Assembly (NCBI GenBank): GCA_031389045.1
Contig: JANMSE010000014.1
Span: forward strand, 1-5,468
Direction: 5' to 3'
DNA: 5,468 nt
Source of the DNA: JABFSC01 sp031389045
GTDB lineage: Bacteria > Desulfobacterota > Binatia > Bin18
Of this stretch, positions 1-5,285 are shown in pieces (position 1 is the first letter of the stretch; every line of letters begins with the position of its first letter). A program made the position numbers and the translations under genes. The notes below the pieces were generated by a model. The model was not told the origin of the DNA, did not search any database, and worked only from the letters and a program-made list of their open reading frames with translations.

Positions 1-1
1 C

Positions 2-598
2 GATGGCTGGAAAGTGGCGATGACCACACTGGCCCACGAGCGCCGCGGGGCTGACGGACTCAGCACCCCTTCGAAGCGTGGCGCGCGCACGGGACGGATT
101 TACGTTGAAGAGCGGACCGAACTCGAAACGGCCAATCAGCCTTACAAGTGGTATCCGCAGCGCGCTGGACGCGTCGATCTCATCCTCGACCGTGCCAAGG
201 AAACCGGCGCGAACAAGGAACCGCACGTGCGACAGGAGATCGCCAAGCTGATGATCTTAGCCAAGTCGGCGGAATGGACCGCGCGCCGCGCCCGCGCCGC
301 GCAGCAACAGGGACGCCCGCAGGGGCCGGAAGGCTCGCTCGGAAAGCTCGCGGCCAGCCATGTCGCCCGTAGCGCCGCGCACGTACACACGTTGATCACC
401 GGAGCGGACGCGCTGCTGAACGGAATCGGGAGCCCGCGCGAAGGAACCATCGCGGAGATTTTGGTGTCGGTGCCCGCCATTTCCATCGCCGGCGGCACGG
501 ACGAGATTCAACGCAACATCATCGCCGAACGTGTACTGGACCTGCCGAAGGAGCCCCGGTTCGACACCGGCCCGTTCCGCAACGTCCGCCGGAACTAA
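2..598 (+). CDS. Acyl-CoA dehydrogenase, C-terminal part (5' end outside window)
   Basis: The open frame runs in from the left edge (first full codon at 2) and ends at TAA 596-598. A GTG at 14 could be read as a start, but the residues before it (D-G-W-K) join with V-A-M-T-T-L-A-H-E-R to form the conserved block that opens the C-terminal helical domain of acyl-CoA dehydrogenases, so this is a 5'-truncated gene. Further family signs are the helical stretch ending G-P-E-G-S-L-G-K-L and the terminal block G-G-T-D-E-I-Q-R-N-I-I-A-E-R-V-L, followed by L-P-K-E-P-R. These enzymes are FAD-dependent and introduce an alpha,beta double bond into acyl-CoA thioesters, passing electrons to ETF. At codon 491-493 a Gly sits where the medium-chain enzyme has its catalytic Glu (E-G-T); this is common in FadE subgroups whose base lies elsewhere or in a partner subunit. 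About 199 residues are visible. The substrate cannot be inferred. Confidence 0.93.
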   Translation, partial: DGWKVAMTTLAHERRGADGLSTPSKRGARTGRIYVEERTELETANQPYKWYPQRAGRVDLILDRAKETGANKEPHVRQEIAKLMILAKSAEWTARRARAAQQQGRPQGPEGSLGKLAASHVARSAAHVHTLITGADALLNGIGSPREGTIAEILVSVPAISIAGGTDEIQRNIIAERVLDLPKEPRFDTGPFRNVRRN

Positions 599-603
599 AG
601 CGC

Positions 604-624
604 CCCCACGCAAGTGGGGTATTT
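604..624 (+). terminator. GC-rich GCAA-loop hairpin after acyl-CoA dehydrogenase
   Basis: CCCCAC (604-609) pairs perfectly with GTGGGG (614-619) around a GCAA loop, a stable GNRA tetraloop, and is followed by TATTT. It begins six bases after the stop codon of the acyl-CoA dehydrogenase. The position suggests a transcription terminator or a 3'-end stabilising hairpin. The stem is only six pairs and the T tract is short and interrupted, so termination may be weak. Confidence 0.55.
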
Positions 625-719
625 CCCAACAGCGGAACGGCAAGTTTCACGGAGATGCGAGAAAACCGCGTCTTTTCACAATTTTGGACTTGCCAGGAAA
701 TACCTTGACGATTTGCGAG

Positions 720-760
720 CGGGTGCCACTGCTGGCTTGTCCAGCAGTGTTCTATACCCG
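720..760. repeat. Long intergenic palindrome, possibly a REP-like dispersed repeat
   Basis: CACTGCTGG (727-735) and CCAGCAGTG (741-749) form a perfect 9-bp stem around a CTTGT loop. A second pair of arms, CGGGT (720-724) and ACCCG (756-760), can close an outer stem with an asymmetric internal loop. It lies between two convergent genes, the usual place for REP-like elements. Neither strand has a T tract after the stem, so an ordinary intrinsic terminator is less likely. Only one copy is present in this window, so its repeat nature is inferred from form and position. Confidence 0.5.
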
Positions 761-800
761 GCACGTTATTTCTTGACGGTGCCTTTCTCGTCCTTCAGCT

Positions 801-1400
801 TCATGGGCCGCCGTGCCGGGCCAAGCGAAACTCCAAATGTTGCTGTACGTCAGGCCACTCATACGCGAGGATGCTATACATGACGGAGTCACGGACGGTT
901 CCGTCCCGGCGAGCGCGGTGATGGCGGATGACGCCGTCGCGCTTGGCGCCCAAGGCTGCAATGGCACGTTGCGAGACCAGGTTGAAATTGTCGGTGCGTA
1001 GCCCCACGACTTTGCAGCCGAGCGTATTGAACGCATGACGAAGCAACAACAGCTTGCAGCTCGTATTAACGTGGCTGCGTTGCCAACGCTTGCCATACCA
1101 GGTGGAACCAATCTCCACGCGATCAATCTCGGCGACGATGTCGTGATATCGGGTACTGCCGATGAGGGTCCCACTCGTTAGTTCCCGGACCGCCCAAGGC
1201 AGCATGTGCCCCGCTTCCTGACCGGCGAGCGCCTCGGTGATATAGGCGTGCACTTCCTCTGGCCGCGGAACCACGGTGAACCACAGTTCCCAGAGTTTGC
1301 CATCAGCGACCGCGACGGCGAGTCCTTCCTCGTGTGTGTACGCCAGCGGCTCCAACCGAATGCCATAGCCTTCAAGAGTGACAGGATAAATCGTGAGCAT
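801..1400 (-). CDS. GNAT-family (RimJ/RimL-like) N-acetyltransferase
   Basis: A 199-residue protein with the RimJ/RimL-like GNAT layout: an N-terminal strand-rich part (L-E-G-Y-G-I-R-L-E-P-L), a central strand V-E-I-G-S-T-W-Y (about 95-102), the acetyl-CoA-binding turn and helix G-K-R-W-Q-R-S then V-N-T-S-C-K-L-L-L-L-R-H-A-F (about 103-124), and the C-terminal strand/helix with N-x-x-S-Q-R-A-I-A-A-L-G-A (about 140-152) ending in a D-S-V-M-Y-S-I-L strand (171-178). Such enzymes transfer acetyl from acetyl-CoA to an amine of a small molecule or a protein N-terminus; the acceptor is unknown. ATG at 1400 is preceded by GAGGAC (1405-1410 on the reverse strand). It lies 63 bp downstream of amidohydrolase A on the same strand and is probably co-transcribed, though it need not share the pathway. 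No signal peptide is seen, so it should be cytoplasmic. Confidence 0.88.
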   Translation of the reverse strand: MLTIYPVTLEGYGIRLEPLAYTHEEGLAVAVADGKLWELWFTVVPRPEEVHAYITEALAGQEAGHMLPWAVRELTSGTLIGSTRYHDIVAEIDRVEIGSTWYGKRWQRSHVNTSCKLLLLRHAFNTLGCKVVGLRTDNFNLVSQRAIAALGAKRDGVIRHHRARRDGTVRDSVMYSILAYEWPDVQQHLEFRLARHGGP

Positions 1401-1463
1401 CGTTGTCCTCAGTAGTTTCGCGCAATAGAGCTGTCATTTGTGGGTGACCGCTCAATGCCGTGC

Positions 1464-2600
1464 CTACGCTGCATGGTGCACCGCGATCCCGTAGAGCTTC
1501 GCCGCGTTGGCGCACACGATCTTGTGTTTGTCTTGCTCGGATACATTGGCGAAGTGTTCCGCGATCACCTGTTGTGAGTGCGGCCACGTCGAGTCCACAT
1601 GCGGATAATCAGACGCCCACAGCACGTTGTCGGTGGCCAGAAACTGACAGGTCGCGAGCCCCACTGGGTCGTCTTGGAACGTGGCGTAGACCTGGCGCTT
1701 GAAATACTCACTGGGCGGCATCGTTAAAGGCGTGGGGTCGGATTGACGAAACCGTTCGTAGGCCCGATCCAGCCGGCGCAGGAAATAGGCGATCCAGCCG
1801 ATATCGTGCTCGGTCGAGAGCATCTTGAGCCGGGGAAACCGCTCCAGCATGCCGGAGAAGAGAATCGTGACCAACGTCTGCTGGATGTCCACTAAGATCC
1901 CCATATACAGAGCGTAGGGATTCCGTGACGCGGTGATGATATTTTGCTTGCCGGTCGCCAGGTGCAAACTGAGCGGCATAGTCAAGTCCTGCGCGGCTGC
2001 CCAGAAGGGGTCATAGATCGGGTTATCGTATGAGTGCTCCGCATCGGGAGCCACGGAAATCATCGCCCCTTTCAGCCCTTTTTTCGCGCAGCGCTCCAAC
2101 TCTCGCACCGCCTCACCGATGTCCTCCAGTGAAATCAGCGCTAACCCGATGAGCCGTTGAGGGTTATAACGACAAAAATCCGACAACCAGTCGTTGTAGG
2201 CGCGAAACAGCGCCCGCTGTAAGACGCGATCCTCAAGCGAAAAAAACAACATGGAGGAAGTGGCATACAACACCTCCGCCGCGATCCCATCAATCTCTTG
2301 ATCCTGAATGCGCGCGGCTGGGTCCCAGCCACCGGGGCGTGCATTGGCGTACCCCGTCCGCTCGCGCGGATGCGCGGAGTGTGGATAAGGAGGAATCGCG
2401 TGGATGGGTGTATCGGCGGGAAAGCCGCCGTAGACGGGGCGCAGCAATCGCCCCTCACATATAAGAAATTCTCCGCGTTTGCCGTTCCATTCGGGGACCA
2501 CCTGTGGCGCACGATCGCGAAAGGGGCGGTCCAGGCGCTCCGCCCAGAGCCCAGGCGGTTCCATGATATGGGAGTCAGCGGAAATAACTTGTATTGTCAT
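1464..2600 (-). CDS. Amidohydrolase-2 family metal-dependent hydrolase (paralogue A)
   Basis: This 378-residue TIM-barrel protein belongs to the PF04909 group, whose members hydrolyse or decarboxylate small carboxylated or cyclic substrates using a divalent metal. Visible motifs: S-A-D-S-H near the N-terminus (D9, H11, likely metal site); D-P-A-A-R-I-Q-D and D-G-I-A-A-E-V-L-Y (93-112); R-A-Y-N-D-W-L (133-139); H213 in S-L-H-L-A-T-G; E264-H265 in T-E-H-D-I-G-W; and the C-terminal S-D-Y-P-H (D331, H334). The frame stays open upstream to an ATG at 2717, but that start would overlap the preceding gene and add 39 low-complexity residues. ATG 2600 has AAGGAGAG five bases upstream and places the D-x-H motif at the expected distance from the N-terminus. 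It is second in a three-gene reverse-strand unit. Cytoplasmic; substrate unknown. Confidence 0.92.
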   Translation of the reverse strand: MTIQVISADSHIMEPPGLWAERLDRPFRDRAPQVVPEWNGKRGEFLICEGRLLRPVYGGFPADTPIHAIPPYPHSAHPRERTGYANARPGGWDPAARIQDQEIDGIAAEVLYATSSMLFFSLEDRVLQRALFRAYNDWLSDFCRYNPQRLIGLALISLEDIGEAVRELERCAKKGLKGAMISVAPDAEHSYDNPIYDPFWAAAQDLTMPLSLHLATGKQNIITASRNPYALYMGILVDIQQTLVTILFSGMLERFPRLKMLSTEHDIGWIAYFLRRLDRAYERFRQSDPTPLTMPPSEYFKRQVYATFQDDPVGLATCQFLATDNVLWASDYPHVDSTWPHSQQVIAEHFANVSEQDKHKIVCANAAKLYGIAVHHAA

Positions 2601-2605
2601 AGCTT

Positions 2606-2613
2606 CTCTCCTT
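2606..2613 (-). promoter_or_regulatory. Shine-Dalgarno fixing the start of amidohydrolase A
   Basis: On the reverse strand AAGGAGAG lies five bases before ATG 2600, directly after a run of eight A (2612-2619, sharing two bases). It supports the internal start over the upstream in-frame ATG at 2717. The A-rich run just before it may help ribosome binding. Confidence 0.8.
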
Positions 2614-2661
2614 TTTTTTCGCGCGGGCGGAACCTCTTGCCGCGATCCGCCACACCCGTCC

Positions 2662-3192
2662 TTACAGAGCCAACTCCACCACGCGCTGATCTCTTTTGCC
2701 AAAATACACGTACTCAATGACGGCGGTCGATTGGAGATGTTTTGCGCGGCCTTCGACGGTGTCCAAGATATGGTCCAGCTCCGCTCCGTGCTTCTTGGTC
2801 ACACTGATCGCCCTACACTCCGTGGCCAGGGGGATCACGTTGTGTCCCGTGCCTCGGTCGATCAAGACGGCTTGCCCCGGCTCGACCACGAAGGCGGCGA
2901 TGCACTCATAGTCCACCTCGTAGGCCGCCGGGTCGGCTTCCGGGTTGCGCGGTGGCGGGGCCACGACGAGCACCATCGCCCCCTGCACCGGAATAAAGGT
3001 CTGATTATACGAGAAGTGAAAGGCCATCATGGTGATCCGCGTGGAACGCTGCGTCAGCCGCAGCATGACCACGGAGGACTGCCCGCTGTCGACTTCTGGA
3101 TACAGGGGGTGGCGACTTTCCAGCACCTGCCCATAAGGGCGAAAGGCGTCGGGAGTGAGCGGTTGGACGTTGACTTTGATCGTCGGTTCCAT
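2662..3192 (-). CDS. AllA / ureidoglycolate lyase-family protein
   Basis: A 176-residue cupin-like protein of the ureidoglycolate lyase/hydrolase family. AllA converts ureidoglycolate to glyoxylate plus urea in allantoin breakdown. Family signs: the opening V-Q-P-L-T-P-D-A-F-R-P-Y-G (9-21); the strand with F-H-F then Q-T-F-I-P (59-68), matching the usual H-x-x-x-x-Q-x-F-I-P core; V-L-V-V-A-P-P (74-80); and P-G-Q-A-V-L followed by R-G-T-G-H (105-117), matching the P-G-x(n)-H-R-G-T-W-H region. The last 40 or so residues do not recall the usual D-x-G-G-P-G-N tail, and the protein is slightly longer than typical AllA (about 160). The start at 3192 was chosen because AAAGGAG (3202-3208) precedes it; an upstream ATG at 3255 would run through the divergent control region. 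First gene of the reverse-strand unit. No other purine-catabolism gene is visible, so the substrate may be another hydroxy- or keto-acid derivative. Confidence 0.8.
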   Translation of the reverse strand: MEPTIKVNVQPLTPDAFRPYGQVLESRHPLYPEVDSGQSSVVMLRLTQRSTRITMMAFHFSYNQTFIPVQGAMVLVVAPPPRNPEADPAAYEVDYECIAAFVVEPGQAVLIDRGTGHNVIPLATECRAISVTKKHGAELDHILDTVEGRAKHLQSTAVIEYVYFGKRDQRVVELAL

Positions 3193-3201
3193 GATCTCGT
3201 G

Positions 3202-3208
3202 CTCCTTT
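3202..3208 (-). promoter_or_regulatory. Shine-Dalgarno fixing the start of the AllA-like gene
   Basis: On the reverse strand AAAGGAG lies nine bases before ATG 3192, supporting that start rather than the in-frame ATG at 3255. Confidence 0.75.
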
Positions 3209-3213
3209 GCGGT

Positions 3214-3226
3214 TGACAGGGTGTCA
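3214..3226. promoter_or_regulatory. Candidate operator: TGACA-GGG-TGTCA inverted repeat
   Basis: A perfect 5-bp inverted repeat with a 3-bp centre overlaps the consensus -35 box of the forward promoter. Its size and place suit a dimeric helix-turn-helix repressor. The regulator is not encoded in this window. Confidence 0.45.
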
Positions 3227-3229
3227 CAA

Positions 3230-3245
3230 TCCACGTCAATGTGGA
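3230..3245. promoter_or_regulatory. Second candidate operator: TCCAC-N6-GTGGA inverted repeat
   Basis: A perfect 5-bp inverted repeat separated from the first by only three bases, lying between the candidate start sites of the two divergent promoters. It may bind a second dimer or a different regulator. Short arms like these can also arise by chance. Confidence 0.35.
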
Positions 3246-3258
3246 ATAGTAACATTTC

Positions 3259-3267
3259 AAAGGAGGG
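3259..3267 (+). promoter_or_regulatory. Strong Shine-Dalgarno fixing the start of amidohydrolase B
   Basis: AAAGGAGGG ends five bases before ATG 3273. It supports this start over the in-frame ATG at 3207, which would encode 22 additional residues across the promoter region. Confidence 0.85.
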
Positions 3268-3272
3268 ATACC

Positions 3273-4409
3273 ATGGGACGCACGTATAACGTTATCGATT
3301 CCGATGGCCATGTGTTGGAGCCACGGAATTTTTGGCGCGAGTATATTGACCCGGCATACCGCGATCGGGCGCCGGAACTCATCACGGATGACAAAGGCAA
3401 AGAGCGGTTTCTGGTGGAAGGCAAGTTGCTCGGCCCGCCGGGGGGACTGGGGCTGATTGGGGCGATTGGCCTCCGCGAACAGATCAATGGCAAGTGGCAT
3501 CACGCCAAGAACGTGCCGATTAGCATGGAATACACCCAAGGGCGCAAGGGCGGGTTTGATCCACATGCGCGGATTCCCGACATGGATTTGGACGGCATTG
3601 ACGCCGTCTTCCTCTATCCCAGCCTGGGCCTCTTCGCCGGGGCGATCACCGACCCGCAGCTCGCCGCCGCCGCGAGTCGCGCCTACAACCGCTGGCTGGC
3701 CGATTACTGTCGCCCGTACCCGGATCGACTGTTTGGCGTGGCCATGTTGCCGATGCAGTCCATTGAGCTGGCCGTGGAAGAGATGCGCTATGCGCGCAAC
3801 GAACTGGGCATGCGCGCCGGGTTCCTGCGGCCCAACCCGTATAATAACCGGATGTTAGGCCATCGGGATTACGATGTCTTCTGGGCGGCGGCGCAGGACC
3901 TCGACTTTTCGATTGGCATTCACGAGGGAACGGGCGGAATGCCAGCCGTTGGGGTGGACCGCTTTGAGAGTTTTGGCGCGCGCCACATGGTCTCGCACAC
4001 CATGGAAATGATGCTCGCCGCGTTGTCGATCATCTGGGGTGGCGTCTGCGAGCGCTTTCCCAAGGTGCGCGTTGGGTTCATGGAGTCTGGCGGTGGGTGG
4101 ATGGCGCCGTGGCTCGACCGCATGGATCGTCACTTCGAGGACAAGGCGCTCTTCAACGATTCCCCGCTGACCATGCTGCCGAGCGAGTATTTCAAACGCC
4201 AGTGCTGGATTTCCTACGAGCCGGTGGAAGGCAACCTGACCCATCTGGTGGATTATGTCGGCCCGCATAAGATTCTCTGGGCCACCGACTATCCGCATCC
4301 AGATGGGTTTTTCCCTGGCGCCCCAGCCCAGATCGCCGAGAAGCTGCCAGCAGCCCAGCGGCGCACCGTGTTGGCTGAGAGCGCCATGCAGTTCTACAAT
4401 TTACAGTAG
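3273..4409 (+). CDS. Amidohydrolase-2 family metal-dependent hydrolase (paralogue B)
   Basis: A 378-residue PF04909-type TIM-barrel protein, identical in length to paralogue A. Landmarks: V-I-D-S-D-G-H-V-L-E-P at the N-terminus (D11, H13); D-P-H-A-R-I-P-D and D-L-D-G-I-D-A-V-F-L-Y (96-115); R-A-Y-N-R-W-L-A-D-Y-C-R (136-147); F-W-A-A-A-Q-D-L (203-210); H217 in G-I-H-E-G-T-G-G; E271 in M-E-S-G-G-G-W; S-P-L-T-M then P-S-E-Y-F-K-R-Q (297-310); and A-T-D-Y-P-H-P-D (D339, H342). Compared with A it has a longer Gly/Pro-rich loop (about 54-66: G-P-P-G-G-L-G) and Ser272 where A has His265. These enzymes hydrolyse or decarboxylate small substrates with a bound metal; the exact reaction cannot be read from sequence. 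It is transcribed divergently from the AllA-like unit and converges on the crotonase gene. No signal peptide; cytoplasmic. Confidence 0.93.
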   Translation: MGRTYNVIDSDGHVLEPRNFWREYIDPAYRDRAPELITDDKGKERFLVEGKLLGPPGGLGLIGAIGLREQINGKWHHAKNVPISMEYTQGRKGGFDPHARIPDMDLDGIDAVFLYPSLGLFAGAITDPQLAAAASRAYNRWLADYCRPYPDRLFGVAMLPMQSIELAVEEMRYARNELGMRAGFLRPNPYNNRMLGHRDYDVFWAAAQDLDFSIGIHEGTGGMPAVGVDRFESFGARHMVSHTMEMMLAALSIIWGGVCERFPKVRVGFMESGGGWMAPWLDRMDRHFEDKALFNDSPLTMLPSEYFKRQCWISYEPVEGNLTHLVDYVGPHKILWATDYPHPDGFFPGAPAQIAEKLPAAQRRTVLAESAMQFYNLQ

Positions 4410-4457
4410 ACGCCCTCACTGGGTTGACCAGGCGTACCGGAGTTGCTTGGCTGCCAC
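4410..4457. other. Short convergent intergenic spacer
   Basis: The spacer between the stops of amidohydrolase B and the crotonase contains ACGCC (4410-4414) and GGCGT (4431-4435), with an inner TGG/CCA pair (4420-4422, 4428-4430). This makes a bulged hairpin starting at the base after the stop codon. There is no T tract on either strand, so it is a poor terminator candidate; no other signal is seen. Confidence 0.3.
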
Positions 4458-5285
4458 CTACTTGTTGAGGTGCATGCCGAGCAACTCATGCGCGACATGG
4501 AACCCGAGGTCCTGCACCAGCCGCTGCTTCCACTGCCGCCGCAGCACCGCACTGGTCATGCGTCGGATGGCACGCGGCTTCTGCATGATCTTCTCGGCGA
4601 TCTCCCACGCCCGCGGCAACAGCCGGTCGAGCGGTAGCACCTCGTTGACCAGGCCCACTTCCTTGGCCATCCGCGCGTCGATCTTGTCACTGGTATACAG
4701 GAAGTAGGCGGCGCGCTTCGGCCCCATCAACTCCTGGAACGTCAGCCCCTGGCCATCCCCAGGCACCAGGTTGAACTTGAAGTGTGGATCGAACAGCTCC
4801 GCGTGCTCCGCGCACAGGGTAATGTCGCATAAGAGCGCGAATTCCGTGTGCAAGCCCGAGCCGTTGATGCAGGCGATCGTGGGGATATCGATATTGAAGA
4901 TGAACGCTTCCAGCAGCTTGGTCGCGTCCATGTAGATTTGATCGTAGAACGCATCCGCCGGTAACTCGTGCAAGGGCTGCTTGGCCATTTCCGGATCAAA
5001 CCCGGCGATCCACTTATCTCCCGTGCCGCTGAAAATCAGCACCTCGTTGTCCGGGTCGTTGCCGAGATCAAGCCACAACTGGGACCAAGCGTTGTGAATG
5101 GGAAGACCATACATGACGGGTCCCCCGGCGGTGTGCATCTGCACTTGCAGGATGCCGTTGCGGCGCTCCATCTTAAAATACGGGGCATATTTCTCGCGAT
5201 AGTCCTCGAACCGTGGTCGGCTCACGAACCCCAGGCGTTGTTCCCGCGCTCGTGCGTTCGATCGTTCGTCAGTGGGCGCGCTCAT
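4458..5285 (-). CDS. Crotonase-fold hydrolase resembling 6-oxocamphor hydrolase (retro-Claisen)
   Basis: A 275-residue enoyl-CoA hydratase/isomerase superfamily protein. From E-D-Y-R-E-K-Y (27-33) through N-G-I-L-Q-V-Q-M-H-T (43-52), V-L-I-F-S-G-T-G-D (82-90), I-P-T-I-A-C-I-N-G (134-142), P-H-F (167-169), L-V-P-G-D-G (173-178) and L-L-P-R-A-W-E-I-A (222-230) it resembles 6-oxocamphor hydrolase, which opens a cyclic beta-diketone by C-C hydrolysis without CoA. That enzyme's reported residues His122, His145, Asp154 and Glu244 correspond to H146, H168, D177 and E267 here; the Asp spacings (9 and 90) match exactly. Its Trp40 position is Tyr59 here, and H64 is kept, so the substrate may differ. 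There are about 20 extra N-terminal polar residues. ATG 5285 follows AAAGGAGG (5294-5301) by eight bases. It may be co-transcribed with the gene ending at 5425. Family comparison is from memory; a CoA-dependent hydratase is the alternative. Confidence 0.85.
   Translation of the reverse strand: MSAPTDERSNARAREQRLGFVSRPRFEDYREKYAPYFKMERRNGILQVQMHTAGGPVMYGLPIHNAWSQLWLDLGNDPDNEVLIFSGTGDKWIAGFDPEMAKQPLHELPADAFYDQIYMDATKLLEAFIFNIDIPTIACINGSGLHTEFALLCDITLCAEHAELFDPHFKFNLVPGDGQGLTFQELMGPKRAAYFLYTSDKIDARMAKEVGLVNEVLPLDRLLPRAWEIAEKIMQKPRAIRRMTSAVLRRQWKQRLVQDLGFHVAHELLGMHLNK

Larger units (their letters stand above)
3193..3272. promoter_or_regulatory. Divergent promoter/operator region
   Basis: The 80 bp between the start codons of the AllA-like gene and amidohydrolase B must contain the control signals for both unless a leader is shared. 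The forward strand has a consensus -35 hexamer TTGACA (3213-3218) with a weak -10 candidate GTCAAT (3235-3240) after 16 bp, giving a leader of about 25 nt. For the reverse strand, TACTAT (3251-3246) is a fair -10, with a poor -35 near 3274-3269. The hexamer assignments are tentative; the divergent geometry itself is clear. Confidence 0.5.

Noticed and set aside
142..643. Two reverse-strand open frames (142-498 and 257-643) inside the acyl-CoA dehydrogenase region
   Set aside because: Both are antisense to a clearly conserved coding frame, show Cys/Arg/Ala-rich shadow composition and match no family.
661..677. GAAAA-N7-TTTTC hairpin downstream of the acyl-CoA dehydrogenase
   Set aside because: The stem is only five mostly A-T pairs with no following T tract; the 604-624 hairpin is the better terminator candidate.
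639..694. Inverted pair GGCAAGT (639-645) and ACTTGCC (688-694)
   Set aside because: Seven-base arms 42 nt apart are expected by chance often enough in 200 bp, and nothing else supports a function.
764..803. Twelve-codon frame M-K-L-K-D-E-K-G-T-V-K-K overlapping the GNAT stop codon
   Set aside because: The ATGA overlap and lysine-rich composition are eye-catching, but it is too short and has no ribosome-binding site; the GNAT protein is already complete.
752..1174. 140-residue reverse-strand frame overlapping the GNAT gene
   Set aside because: It is an alternate frame of the GNAT gene, which shows the conserved family pattern; this frame does not.
2479..3216. 245-residue forward-strand open frame opposite the AllA-like gene
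   Set aside because: It lies antisense to the AllA-like gene and the start of amidohydrolase A, has no recognisable motif, is rich in His, Arg and Gly as expected of an antisense shadow, and has no good ribosome-binding site.
4255..4707. 150-residue forward frame running from amidohydrolase B into the crotonase antisense strand
   Set aside because: It overlaps two well-supported genes in non-coding frames and has Ser/Arg/Cys-rich shadow composition.
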